DNA of 64,000 nt, taken from the NCBI GenBank assembly GCA_963277665.1, contig OY728153.1, positions 274,448,250 to 274,512,249 of the forward strand, in the 5' to 3' direction. The notes beneath the pieces were generated by a model. That model did no database searches. It had not been told where the DNA came from and saw nothing but the letters and a program-made list of their open reading frames with translations. How positions within the stretch are numbered: the stretch's first letter is position 1; each line of letters opens with the position of its first letter. The DNA is from Viscum album (taxonomy: Eukaryota; Streptophyta; Magnoliopsida; Santalales; Viscaceae). This document shows, one piece after another, positions 23,383 through 35,900 of the stretch. A program made the position numbers and the translations under genes.

Positions 23383-26300
23383 ATGAATAAAAAATGGATG
23401 GATATTAATCATATGACAAAATAGTATGAGGATGGGGTGAAGGAGTTCATCATGTTTTCCAATGATCTTGCATATGACCCTTATAAAATCGTTTTTCTAT
23501 GGATACACTAATTTTATTAAAAAATAACTAGTCTATAGGAGTTGGAAGAACACTTGATCTATCATAGAATAGATAAAAGATATAAATGTTTGACTAAACT
23601 TAGGATAAAATAGAATTTATTTAATGATTGGGATAATAATTATTTTTATGGATCATTTTATATGTTTAAAAGTGTATACAATGATGAAGACCATATAAAG
23701 GATGTGATTATAGGTGTGAATGATGATGAAGATCGTATTGATGAAATGATAATTAAATTTGAAGATAAACTTCATGATTATCCAAAATTGTATGAGAAGT
23801 TAAATTTTTTTGTAAAGACACCAATGTATACTGTTTTTACTAAATATACAACATTATTAACCTACTGAATCTTTATAATTTAAAAGCTAGAATTGGATGG
23901 AGTGATTCTAGTTTTATTGTACTTCTTTCTATCTTGAATGATATGCTCCAAAATATAATGAGATTCCTTTCTGAACATATGATGCCAAATGAATGCTACA
24001 TTCAATTGGTATGATCTATTAAATAATATATTCTGATCCAAATGATTGTATAATATTTTTATAGGACAAATAATCACTTAAAAAATTCACAATGTGTGGT
24101 GCTTCTTGATTCAAGAAATATGAATCATGTCCTACGAGAGTTGTATGGTACTTTCCAATAACTCTAAGGTTTAGAAACCTATATGTAAATGAGGATTCTT
24201 CAAGACAATTGATGTGGCACAAAGATACATGAAACAAATATGGGAAAATTCTTCACCTAACAAACTCTCCTCAGTAGAATAAAATTGATCACGAGTATCC
24301 TAAATTTGGAAACAAGCCGAGAAATATTTGTCTTTCACTATCTACAGATGGAGTGAATCCTTTTGGTTTTCAAATATGTACTCATATTACATGGCTATTT
24401 ATATTGATAAATTATACCTTTCTAGCATAGTCATGCATGAAATGAAAAAAAATTATTTTTTCTCCTCTTATATCAGGACCAAAACAATCTAGTAATGGTA
24501 TTGATGTTCATTTGCCTCCATTAATAAAATATTTGAAATTATTATGGGATTCAAGTGTTATGTTTTATGATGCTTATAGAAATGAAAATTTCATGTTGAT
24601 ATCCATGTTTTATGGGATGATAAATTACTTTCTTTATTATGAAATGTTTTCTGGAAATAAAATTAAATGAAATCAATGGTGTCCCATTTTTGAACTAGGT
24701 ATACAGTCAACTAGTTTGAAACATTCATTAAAGACGATGTTTCTAGGACATCAAGGATTTGTATCCTGGTGACATAAGTACTGATCATGGATGACATCAT
24801 TTGATAGAAGTTTAGAAGAATGAACATAAACTTATCCACTAAAAGGTGATCAAATATTTGAGAATGTAAAATATATTGACACTAATATTGGTAAATATAT
24901 TTTAAAAATCCGTTCAAAAATCGATTGGAAAAAGTGATTAGTTTTTTTTGAATTACCCTACTGAATTTTTTTATAGATTATATATTTTATTGATGTTATT
25001 CATGTTGAAAGAAATGTATGTGATAGTTTCATTCACATATTACTAAATGCACTCAATAAAACAAATGATGGAATGAAGGTTAGGTTAGGCATGATTGACA
25101 TGGAAATATAGGAATAGTTGGTGCCAATGATGAGTAAAAACCAACTTTTATTCCTCCATCTACTTAAACTATTTATAAGAAATATAGATATTAATTTTCA
25201 GCTTCTGGAAGGATTTAAAGGTTCTAAATGGTTATTAATCAATTATCAATAATATCATGTCAATGAATGATTTAATGTTAAAGGGTCTTAAATCACATGA
25301 CTATTATATTTTGATGCAATATATAATGCTTGTATATTTACATTGTATTTTACCCAAGAATGTTAATCATAGATTATCCAATCTCTATTTATTTTTTAAA
25401 TTTATATGTAACAAATTTATAGACTCATAGAGATTTCCAACTATGTGAAATGAAATTTTTATCATATTATGTGAATTATATATGTTCTTCCTATCAAAAT
25501 TCTTTTATATGATGGTTCACTTGGTAATAGAGATTACACTTTGTGGTCCTATGTATTATAGAATAATATACCCCATTGGTTGGTATATGAATATGTTGAA
25601 AGGGTATTGCAAAAGTCAAAGTCAGATAGAAGGTTTTATAGAGGATAAATATTTTTCTGAGGAAACAATTGAATTATGTACCGACTACCTGTACAATGTG
25701 GAAAGAATTAGTCTACCAAAATCCCATCACACTAGGAAAATTGCAAGTGAAGGAATTTATTGAATAAATTCTATCACAATTAATATTACAGGTTGGGAGC
25801 TGGCCTAACATTACAATTTTCAGAAAAGTTTAGGGGTTTACCTATACATATAAACCCAAAAATAAACTATTAGGCATTTGAATCCATCAAGGGATGAAAG
25901 TTGGATTTCCAACACACATAATAAATAGTTTATAGGATAGTTTGGAGACCATATTTTGAATAAGTCAACTGAAAATACAGATTCAATTTTAGAATGACTT
26001 CAATGGATAGCCATAAGACCAAGTGTGTATGTATTACCTTATAATGACTATGTAATTAATGATCATAATTTATATAAAAACAAAAAAGATGAATGCAGTA
26101 CCATGTAAAATAGCGGAGTTACACTTTTTGTTGAAGCGATTCATGTATCTGGAACCAAGGGAAAAAATCTAATTTATGTGAATATGTCATAATTTTGATT
26201 ATAGAACACTCCAAGTGCAAAATTTTTAATGAAAGCGGGTTTATAATAGGAGTTATGTTAAAATAGATGAATTATTATTGGTGAAAGAATATTTCAAAAA

Positions 26301-26520
26301 GTAAGGGTATAAATATGAACTATTTATAATGGAATCAAAGGAGGTACAATTATTTTATATTTTAGATCCCATAAACCAAAAGTGGAAAATTGTTTTTTTA
26401 TTGAGCAAAAACAATGAAGGGTTAGATGTAAATTTAACCAAGGATAACCCTTTCATTGGGATTCATAATCATTTCACAATGGTCCCAATGGTGATGGGGT
26501 CTTTTATGTAATAGTATTCC
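23383..26520 (+). pseudogene. CACTA (En/Spm) transposase, TNP2 type, dead
   Basis: The remnant starts ATG at 23,383 (MNKKWMDINH, then YEDGVKEFIMFSNDLAYDP), the transposase-associated N-terminal domain. NLYNLKARIGWSDSSFIVLL follows at about 23,870-23,930. The TNP2 core is at about 24,330-25,110: LSTDGVNPFGFQ, SGPKQSSNGIDVHLPPLIKY, LLWDSSVMFYDAYRNE, then IDVIHVERNVCDSF, the usual D-V-M-H-I-E-K-N-V motif. DUF4218 lies at about 25,200-25,760 (MVHLVIEITLCGPMYYRIIY, then SQIEGFIEDKYFSEETIE). A DUF4216-like part is at about 26,100-26,460 (NSGVTLFVEAIHVSGTKGKN; QLFYILDPINQKWKIVF). The order is that of intact plant TNP2 proteins, over a comparable span, but with many stops and frameshifts, so no active transposase is made. 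The terminal CACTA repeats of this element were not located. Confidence 0.88.
25482..25763 (+). pseudogene. DUF4218 segment of the TNP2 remnant (longest open stretch)
   Basis: A 93-codon open stretch within the TNP2 remnant. It has the family text FFYMMVHLVIEI, LCGPMYYRIIYPIGWYM, LKGYCKSQSQIEGFIEDKY and the following S-E-E-T-I-E-L-C-T-D-Y-L. DUF4218 is of unknown biochemical role and usually follows the TNP2 core. It is the best preserved piece of the gene and a good query for dating the element. Confidence 0.85.
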
Positions 26521-27079
26521 ACAATGAAGGGATTTGGATACTCGATAGAGGGGTCAAATCCCTTCAACCTTTAAAAAATAGAGTTTAACAATCAAGTTAT
26601 ATATTTTTATAATACACATTCCATTACCACATATTATTATCTATTCAATTCTGTATTTACATAATCTAAATTAAATACTCAACCACTTATGTTGATAATG
26701 ACTTATGAATATGATGATTCTCCCAATCCTAAGGAATAACAGGTTTCTCAACATGTTGGTGCTCCCAATGCAAAGTGACAACACCCTTCTTCACATGCTA
26801 GTACTACCAATCCAAATGAACAACATATTTCCAATATTGATGCCAAGTAAATGGTAGAAGATGAAAAACACATTTTCTAGAAAAAGTAGGAGCATTTAAT
26901 CATGATAGTGTTAGAAATAATTATTAATGCAAGAAGTAAAGACATCAAATTCTAGGTCGGATTGAATGTATGCATCCATCTTATTAACCCAGAAAAGGCC
27001 ATTTTAGTTGTAATATTGGGCCCACCACTCACATGCATGCGATGATTGATGTAAATTCATGTAATAACGTTGTTCCTAT
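26521..27079. other. Spacer between the CACTA remnant and the LINE remnant
   Basis: AT-rich, with some coding-like text around 26,700-26,850 but no recognised domain. It may hold the true 5' end of the LINE-like unit or part of the CACTA element. Confidence 0.4.
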
Positions 27080-28990
27080 CCTTAAGATACTAATTTAAGA
27101 ATATATTAGGGAAAAATTATGTTATAATTTATTTTACTAAAAAAGATAATGAATTGATAAAAGAAGGGGTGAATATCTAAATCTCATGGTGATAGTGGAG
27201 GTTTTCTGGTGGTAATCAAAAGGTTGATTGCAATATCTTTGTGGTTCTTATGGATGGGAATCACAAATATTTGTGGGCGTTACACTCATATGAAGATATT
27301 AATATGATTACTTCATTTAGGGAAACTTCCATAGTACATACCTTCAACACGGGTTCATTGTATCTCATTCTTGTAAAATGCTGATGCAATCTCGGAAAGA
27401 ATTTTTTCGACTATGAACTCAATTATCACAATGAATTTTCTTTAGAATGGGGAGAACCTTTGGATGTTAGAGGATTTTATTAATAGGTTTTATAATATTT
27501 ATGGGGTTTCTAATTATAAATGTGTGTCAATAAGCAATGGTTTTTTCAATTTTAATTTCCCCTCTAATGCAGTTAAGTAGTGAGCTTGGAGTTTTGGATC
27601 TATGTTTGTAAAGTCCAGCAACCACCAATTTCATGATGGGATTCTAGATTTTGATCTGTAAAATGTATATAATGTGTTTTCATAGTTTTGGGTGATGATT
27701 TATGAGACTAGAAAGATTTGATGGCATTCAAAGATATTACATAACATCGCCACTTCCCTTGGAGTTCCAATTAGATTGGATAGGGAGACAGAGCGTGTGA
27801 GGTTTTTCTATTCTAGACAAATGTTAGTGTAGATGTACATCATTAAGAACCTCATTTATAAGGTAACTATTTTTAACCCTAATGACTATATTCATCTAAA
27901 ATTAGAGTATGGAAAGTTCCCTCTCTATTTTATGGTTTTTAATTTTGTAGGGAACTCAATGAAGGTATGGCATAGGAATGCTTTATGATGTAAATGTAGT
28001 GCAAAATGTAATCTAGTAAAGGATTGTATAAAGGTGTCAAGGCCTATATAGGGAGTTGTGATGTATGAGAGATGAATTTTTTATATTGGCTTGTATGTAT
28101 AAGATACAAATGTTCCTTGTTTGGAGGTTTCTTTAGAGATGCAAGTTGAGAAGGCCTTCCCTCCTCTAGGAACTGTCTTGCCTAGGAGTTAGAAGGAGGT
28201 GACGATAGTGCAAGATAACCTATCTTTTAAAGAGGATTTATGAAAGAAAATCGAGCTATAATAGAAAATTAGGTCCCTTATTAACAATCTGATTGTGAGT
28301 ATTTTTTTCAAGAATACGTTGACTATGACCAATGATAGGAACTTGTAAATGTCCAAAGGAAAGGGAAAGTGTAAGTGATGGATGGTGGGGGATTTCAAAT
28401 GGTCACCTCTAGGAAATATAGAGCACCTAATAATTTATCTAGAAAATCCTAGAAACTAATTTATATAAATAGATAAGAGAATATTAAACCCTATAAGATA
28501 GAGATTACTAGGGTAGAATTATCATTTACTATTTCTGAACCTTCTCTCTAGGTTGATCCTCCAACACACTTTACACCAACTATACATCATGGAATCAATG
28601 TTGTAGTGGGAGATATTGTCATTGGAAATTCACTGGAAGGGACAATGGAAAATGAGGTGGGTGATTCCCCTATGAACTCTGGGTCCATCTCAAATAGTCT
28701 TACTCAACTTGAAAATTTTAACATATATCATAACAGGGAAGCATTCTAAGAGAAATTTGGAAACCTTTATGTTGAAGCACAAGATTAAGAAACTAGGGAT
28801 AATATACCCAATATAGATGAATCTACCTTGAAGAATTATGTTACCAATGGAATTGAATCTCATGATGAGGATGATGGTTCATTAAACATGGATGATCAAG
28901 ATATTAATTGGTAGAGTCTTAAATAATGTAAGAGAGGCAGGTACCCCAGTGGTTAGGGTGGATCTCAAGTAAGAGGCAACATACACAGAA
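27080..28990 (+). pseudogene. LINE ORF1-like remnant (DUF4283 / zinc-knuckle type)
   Basis: Frames around 27,690-28,040 read WHSKILHNIATSLGVPIRLD, TERVRFFYSRQ, then LEYGKFPLYFMVFNFVGNSMKVWH and CKCSAKCNLVKDC. This layout resembles the plant DUF4283 domain followed by a CCHC knuckle found in L1-type LINE ORF1 proteins: S-I-G-x-P-I-x-x-D, an I-E-Y-x-x-x-P-x-F-C patch, then clustered C and H residues. The following part (28,530-28,980) is acidic and ends in basic R/K-rich text, as ORF1 tails often do. A T-rich, AATAA-containing stretch at 29,030-29,100 could be a 3' end. No endonuclease or reverse transcriptase follows. Stops are frequent. Placement between two CACTA-like parts suggests a LINE inserted in the CACTA element. 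Confidence 0.5.
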
Positions 28991-29839
28991 GAAGGTGATT
29001 GTAATATGATCCTTTGTTTTTGGTGGTGTTTTTTGTTTGAATTTTTTATATTTACCCCCTTATTTCATTAACTTGTAATTTCTTTTCAATAATAATTTTC
29101 CAATACCATGGATCTTAATCTATGTTTCATACCATTCTTAATAAAATAATGAAACATTGACTTACTCTTCATTATACCCTGTATAGTTCATTTATAGTAG
29201 ATGAATCCCAAATGAAATTTTTATTAATGATCACTAGAAACACTCATAGAGTATTTCAACTAATTCTTACAAAGCATCATCTCAATGATTCTTAAGGGAA
29301 AATAAACCCAAACCCATCACATATGTATTCACACATGATAAACCAACAAGTGTGGGATGTGTTTATTAGTCATCGGGTAGAGAAATATTTTCAGGTACAT
29401 TTGGAATGGTAATACATTTTTTGAAAATATGAATATTCATCACATTGATTAAAAATTGGTAATCTATGAAACAACAAACAAGTGTTGAAAATAATCAACA
29501 AGAATAAAAACCAATGTAACCCAACCTTAATGTAAGTATTGAGCATGTTTCATTTAAAATAATGGTACATATTTTATATCAACCATAATACTTATATGTG
29601 ACATGAAACAAAAACATAATTAAGTTTATCTGTTTATATTCATATTGATGAATCAAAATCTAATTCCACTTCTATCCAACATCACATTCTATGAAAGGAA
29701 TAATTGGTAAATAAATATGGGATGCTAAAAGATGAAAACACAAAAAAAGTGTGGGAAACATGTGTATGTATGACATAATAAAAAAAATTCATTAATTTAA
29801 TATTACTTAACAATGATTAATTATTTTACTATATTTTTT
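28991..29839. other. AT-rich spacer, no gene seen
   Basis: AT-rich with no coding frame I can support. A T-rich block at about 29,020-29,100 may be the tail of the LINE-like unit. Confidence 0.4.
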
Positions 29840-31500
29840 ATCCTACAAAGACAGAAGAATCCTCATCATTTGTACCTGATGAAAAAATACTACCAGTGGC
29901 CTTGAAGCGGCCAAAACAATATGGCCGTTCTAGAGGTGTGGTATTTTGGGTTTCAACCATAACATATTTTGAGAAAATAAATAACCAGAGGATAAATATA
30001 AGAGAGTGGAATATTTGAAGGAAGTATTAGCTATTACATAAGAAAAACTTAATTGGAAGTTACAGTTGTATAAGATGTTATGGGAAGGAATCAAAGAGAA
30101 GAAATTACACTAGAACAATCACTACATGATGAACCCCCATCCCCACCAGTTTTGAGGCTAGCAAATTCCCTCAAAAAGATATCTTAGAAGAGGTAATTAA
30201 TAATTTTATAATTTTTTCTATGAAATGTGAATTAGGAATACATTGATACCTTTCCTATAATGATATTCTATATGGTGAAAATTCTTGTGAGTTATATCTA
30301 TCAACAGCCAACCATTGCCTTGTTGTGAGGGGTGCCTTGTAAAATATCTTAGGAGATATTGTACACATCAAACAACTTTCAATATTTCATGTGGGAGTGG
30401 GGATTCATATATAAAATGAGCCAAACACCAAGATACCTATTCCAGTTGATGATGCAGATATTCATATGGTCAAGAAATCTATTAGAACTTTTGTATCATA
30501 GATGTTAGATCTTGTAAAAAAAACATGTAGATAAAGAGGTATTCATGTTCTAATTTATTTTTCATGAAAACCCTTTAACAATTAATGAAAATAATTCTTG
30601 AACCAGTTAATGTTATTACAAATATAAAAAGAAAAGGGGTGAAACAAAAGTTCAAATAAAAATGATTTAAAGAATAAACCAACCAATCAAAACTATGTTC
30701 ACAAAGTACCTTTAACCCACCTATACAACTTCCACATTTACTAATATTAAAGTTTCATTTAGATAAAACGTTAGCATGTAGTGATATAAAACCAATTGAT
30801 TATGAAAAATAGATGTATGAAGAGGCTATTACATACTATATTGTTCTTGAGAATGTAAATTAAATCCTCACACATGAATGAAAAGGATTATCCATTGTAA
30901 ATGTATACATGAGGTGCATTTTCATGATTTTTTATCCAAAAATTGATGTACTATGTCAATTATGACTGAATACTATTCATAATTTTGGCAGGTGCATATA
31001 TCAATAATATTTAAAGGGAAAAACCTATGAATAGAAATTTGGAATCATTTTCCCTCACATCACTACTACACAACTATTCTCATTGGAACCAAAGCAATAT
31101 GAAGGAATAGTGGACAAACTATCTAGAATGTTTGAAAGAAAACTTACATATGATAGACTCTTCTTAATACCCATGATGCAGGAGTACAACTCCACAATTT
31201 AATCATATAAAATATATTTTCATTTGTTTCAATACTTATTACCTTTTGTCTTTAGGTAGAATTGGTTACTCATTATAGTCAATTTGGATACTCTAAATAT
31301 TTATTTTCTGGATTTAATGCATGGATATGCAATAAAATGACCCCATGTGATGACATTTATGAATTTTTAATACACCACATGCAATATTTTACAACTAAAC
31401 TCCAAGTTATATATTTTATATTATGTTTTAATGAAAATTATATTGTTAATGAGAGGTGTTTAAATATAATAATGATCATTTCTTGAGGACAGTCCATGAG
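29840..31500 (+). pseudogene. Distal CACTA-associated protein remnant
   Basis: The best stretch, about 30,290-30,515, reads CELYLSTANHCLVVRGAL, then HVGVGIHI, IPIPVDDADIHMVKKSIRTF. This resembles the protein text that follows TNP2 in plant CACTA elements: C-E-L-Y-L-x-x-x-x-N-V-V-A-x-G, a spacer, then P-x-P-x-x-D-x-x-T-V-x-x-A-x-G-S-F-V. It continues with FGIIFPHITTTQLFSLEPKQ at about 31,050-31,105 and an open stretch at 31,262-31,486. In intact relatives a Ulp1-type cysteine protease often ends this protein; I cannot see its H-D-C triad here. All frames are broken. Its position 3.3 kb beyond the transposase fits one CACTA element split by the LINE remnant. Confidence 0.5.
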
Positions 31501-31989
31501 CACAAGGATCCTACTGATTTCTGTAAGTGGATAATTATTAGGGTATATATAATAGGATTTCTCTATCAAAAAATATATCAAAACAAATTATTTATTTTTA
31601 TCAATGTTTATATAGTGTTCAAAATAATAAAATTAAAAATATTATGGTTATTATGTCTAAAAATTTATGAAATATATTTTATAACCTCAACAAACTAGCA
31701 TCCCATAAGAGGTATTTTCAAATATAATTACAATTTTATTTAAAATATTTATTAATTATTTTTTATTTATATATTTATAGTACTACCAGGATTTTCAACA
31801 GTCCTCATTTTCATAAGAAAAATAGTTTTTTTAAATCAATGGAAAACATACCTAATGTCAGAATGTATATAGAAATCATGAAGAGGTGACTTACTAAAAC
31901 TTATTTACTTGATTTTCTCACCATTTTATATACTTTTTAGTAAATTTCCTTATCATTTTTTTTGATACATTAAGAAAACAATCTTTTAG

Positions 31990-33702
31990 TAATTTTTATC
32001 ATTTAGAAATAAACTACACCTACATCTGATATATAGTTTGTCCAACATGACTGGAACTGCGTGTTTTTAGTTCAAAATTGACATTTTAGTTGAAAACGCA
32101 TGTCACATACTCAAAACTAAAAAAAAATCTGATTGATTGGATACTTTGTAAAAATTATAAATAATTCATTTTTAATTTATATGAATCAAATACACCTCAA
32201 TATGACACTTGGTGTGCCTGGTATGATTCAAAGTGTCCATAATTAGTTTAAAATTGACAATTTAGTGAAAAAAGTGTCACTCACTGGAAATCGAGAAAAT
32301 AAACTCATATTGTCTTGATAATTTAGTAAAATTATTCATAAGTCGTTTTTGATATGAATGAGTTAGTCTCACATCAAACTAATGGATGATGTGACTGGTA
32401 TGACTCAAAGTGTGTGTTTTCATTTTGAATTGACATTTAATCAATAAATACACATGACATAATAAAAACTGAGAAAAAGCATTTAGATTTTTTTTATAAT
32501 TTATAAAAATGATCCTTAATTCATTTGTGACATATAGAAATAAACCACACTTGAACTCAATGCAGGATGTGACTGATATGACTCTAATTACAGCTTTTTA
32601 GTTTAAAATTAAATTTTATTAAAAAACAAAAGTGACATACTAAAAACTGATAATATGAATTTTAATTGTTTTGATGCTTTATAAAAATGATCCATAATTT
32701 ATTTCTGATGTGTAGGAATCAAGAACACCTCAATTTGATTCATATTGTGTCTAGTATGACTCCAAGTATGTATTTTTATTAAAAATTTACATTTTTGTAA
32801 AAAAAGTGACATACTCAAAACTAATAAAACACATTAGGTTTTTTCCATACTTTAGGAAAATGATCTATACGTAATTTTTGATATTGAATAATCAATCACA
32901 TCTTAATATGATACACAATTCTTCTGGTATGACTCAAAGTACTCGTTATCAGTTTAAAATTGACATTTTAGTTCAGAACATGTTTCACTCACTGAAAACT
33001 TGGAAAACATGCTCAAATTATCTTGATTATTTAGAAAAAATGATTCATAAGTCATTTGTAACATGTACAAATCAGTATCACATCAAAATAACACACGATG
33101 TGACCGGTATGACTCCAAGTGCATGTTTTTAGTTTAGAATGAAATTTTAGTAAAAAAAGGTGGCATACTCAAAACCAAGTAAAGACATTAAAATTATTTT
33201 GATACATTAGTATAAAAATCCATAAACCATTTTTGACATGTAGGAATTAGTAACACCTTAATCTGACACACTACGTGACTGGTATGACTCAAAGTGTTCC
33301 TTTTTATTTAAAATTGATATTTTAGTAAAAAAGATATATGATGTACTCAAAATTGATAAAATGCATTTAGATTATTTTAATAATTTAGGAAAAAAATACA
33401 TAAGTCATTTTTGACATTTTGGAATTAGCTACACCAAAATTAGATACATAGTTTTTCCAGTATGAATCTAAGCATATGTTCTTAGTTTAAAATTTACATT
33501 TTATAACAGAACATGTGTCACTCAATAAAAATCGATCAAAAATTATAGGGTTATCTTTATAATTTAGGACAATGATTCATAAGTAATTTGTGATATGAAA
33601 GAATTAGTCTTACATCAAACTGATAGATGATGTGACTAGTATGACCCAGATGTGTGTTTTTAGTCTAAAATGGCATTTTAGTAGAAAATAAGTGACATAA
33701 TC
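31990..33702. repeat. ~177-bp satellite array, left part (about 10 units)
   Basis: The anchor TGGTATGACTCAAAGTG (variants allowed) recurs near 32,220, 32,396, 32,574, 32,752, 32,926, 33,102, 33,278, 33,458 and 33,636, that is at intervals of 174-180 bp, with one degraded unit before. Each unit then has AGTTTAAAATTGACATTTTAGT, an A-rich part and a CATAAGTCATTT block. Units fall into types: A (GTGTCACTCACTGAAAA, CATCAAACTGA), C (GACATAATAAAAAC) and B/B' (GACATACTCAAAACT; CACCTCAATCTGA). Types repeat in the order A-C-B-B', a higher-order structure. A unit near 177 bp is typical of plant centromeric or pericentromeric satellites. No coding role. Confidence 0.9.
33698..33702. repeat. Target-site duplication, left copy (TAATC)
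   Basis: TAATC precedes the LTR start at 33,703 and recurs at 46,186-46,190 after the right LTR. Joining the flanks gives GACATAATCAAAACC, the expected text of a type C satellite unit, so the pre-insertion site is recovered. Confidence 0.93.
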
Positions 33703-35332
33703 TGTAATTCTCTGACCCCAGAAGCCCAGAGTTGGTGCATTATTACATATTATTGGCATGACCTCAAAAGATCAAGTCTCGAAAGACCAATTAGTTTAGT
33801 AGCCTTGGAAGTACTAGATACATTCATAAGGTTTACATTACATCGTAAATTGGGAAACTATGACAACATTGTTTCCATAGACAACACTGATATCCAATAG
33901 CCTATCCCTGCAGGTCAGTCATAATAATCTTCTTCACATCCTGGGAAAAATAAAACATAGAAAGGGGTGAGCTCAGATACTCACTAAGGATAACAATATT
34001 GCAGAAACTTTCATAAATAAGCATAAAAATTTAAGGCAATGTATAATACTAAAACAAAATCCTTTTAAACATGAAATTCAACATAATATGGAAAAAATAA
34101 AAATCAAATAATTCCATTTACTTATTCACATGGATATTCTACTAGTCGAATAATCACATGAAATATCAATAGCCACTTTCATAATGATGGAATGCATAAT
34201 GCTAGACTTTCATAACCACATAGTCGAGGCCTTGTTCTAAGACTACAAATAAGGTTTTCTCAAGGCCATGTTCCAATAAAATAGTTTGTCTCATGAGAAC
34301 TACCGATGCATCGAGGAGCTATAGCGGGCTCCACTCATCGCTTAATAAGTCCAATGCATTCCTCATATGAAAAGGTTTAAACATAACAAAAACATTCATA
34401 TTAAAATTGGTATACGAAATGTCAATACTTTATCTATAAACAATGAATGGTATGAAATAACACATCCACAGTCAAACATATCACAAAACCTTCAATACAA
34501 TAGGGGAGTTTTGTATCATAATAAATCAACTTCAAACAAACTTAAAATCCATCAAAGGATGTTGACATATATGAAATCAAAACCATTTTAGAGAAATATC
34601 TCCTTCTATTTTGAAATCATTTAAAAGTCACATAATTATAATAGAAAACATTTATATTTGAAAATATTCTTGTAAGCTTGTAAGGGAATCTTAGACAATG
34701 TTATAATGGTGGAAAATATCCTCACCCACCGTATAAGTTAAAAAAAAGACATTCTTACCTTAATTTTGTCGAAAAGGTTATAAAGGACCTTGTTTTGAAA
34801 AAGACGGAAAGATTCCTTTCTAAACATCTTATAAAATTTAAACAAAAGTATAAATAACTTTAACCCATAGTTTATTAAATATTAATAATGTTTTGAAATT
34901 CATTTTTAAGAAACATGGATGTGGATGATAAAGAGGTTCCAGTAGATAATTATGTATAAACAACCTCGGATAATGGAGAGATTGTAGAATTAACCTTTAC
35001 CTTATACTTTTACTTGGTCAAGGGTAGGTTAACCTCCTGTATAAAAGTGAAATAATTTTTATTAAATTATACAATAATCATATACATTAATATGATATAA
35101 TATATGATCTTTTAACATTGATTTGTTAATAATATCTTAGTATTATCGTCGTTTCCGGTGTTAACAGATTCGTTTTCCTTTATATTAATTGTTATGTGAG
35201 TCATATTTTTTATGGATGGGATATATATTATTTATATCCAGAATTATATCAAGTCTTTAAACATTATTTTTTATCATCAAATGAAAATTAGTCTTGAATG
35301 GATATGATGGGGAATGAATCTCATCGCGTTCG

Positions 35333-35549
35333 TGGAGATTGTAATCCGTACGTACGCATGAGCGACAATATCATTATTTTGATATTAAAATAATATAAAA
35401 TTGGATGTTATATCATATATAAATAATCTTTATCATGTTATATTTATTATTTACATCAATTACACATCATTATTATACCCATCCAAATAATAATGTATTG
35501 AATAACAATTACACCACAACGTGGAGACGGTAAGCCGTACGTACACACG
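35333..35549 (-). promoter_or_regulatory. Paired GC-rich conserved motif in the left LTR
   Basis: Copies at 35,333-35,360 and 35,522-35,549 carry GGAGA(C/T)(G/T)GTAA(T/G)CC followed by GTACGTAC. Spacing is 189 bp, against 185 bp in copy B. The flanks have diverged while this core is kept. Confidence 0.6.
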
Positions 35550-35886
35550 TATGTTGACATGTCATTCAAAGGAAGGATAGAATAATGAATTTTGTTGTAA
35601 CATATTTATAATAACATAAAAATATAGAGAATATACTGGATTTATTATTTAATAATGGAAAAAACAAATTAAAATTAAGTGGAAGAAGAAAGGAACTTGA
35701 AAGAGGTGATGAAATATTTACCTCTTCTTCGGGTTCTTACTTTTGATTTGATCAAAAGGGCTCCTTAAGTTGGCTTTCTGACTAAAGTAATACCTCTAGG
35801 ATAATGGTAGGACTGTTGAGATGGTATTTGGGTAGGTTTTGGCCGATCCAAATGGCTTTTAAGGTGTGAATTAGATAGAAGGGGGA

Positions 35887-35900
35887 GTGCCCTTTTATAA
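35887..35900 (-). promoter_or_regulatory. Candidate TATA box of the left LTR
   Basis: The minus strand reads TTATAAAAGGGCACTC, matching 3,151-3,162 and 44,629-44,642. It is the likely start of the R region. Confidence 0.5.

Noticed and set aside
28940..28975. tRNA-like CCCAGTGGTTAGGGTGG
   Set aside because: Resembles an A box, but no cloverleaf or B box follows; more likely the tail of the LINE ORF1-like text.
31990..33702. CRISPR-like regular spacing
   Set aside because: Repeats are whole 177-bp units with no constant-repeat/unique-spacer pattern; this is a plant satellite.
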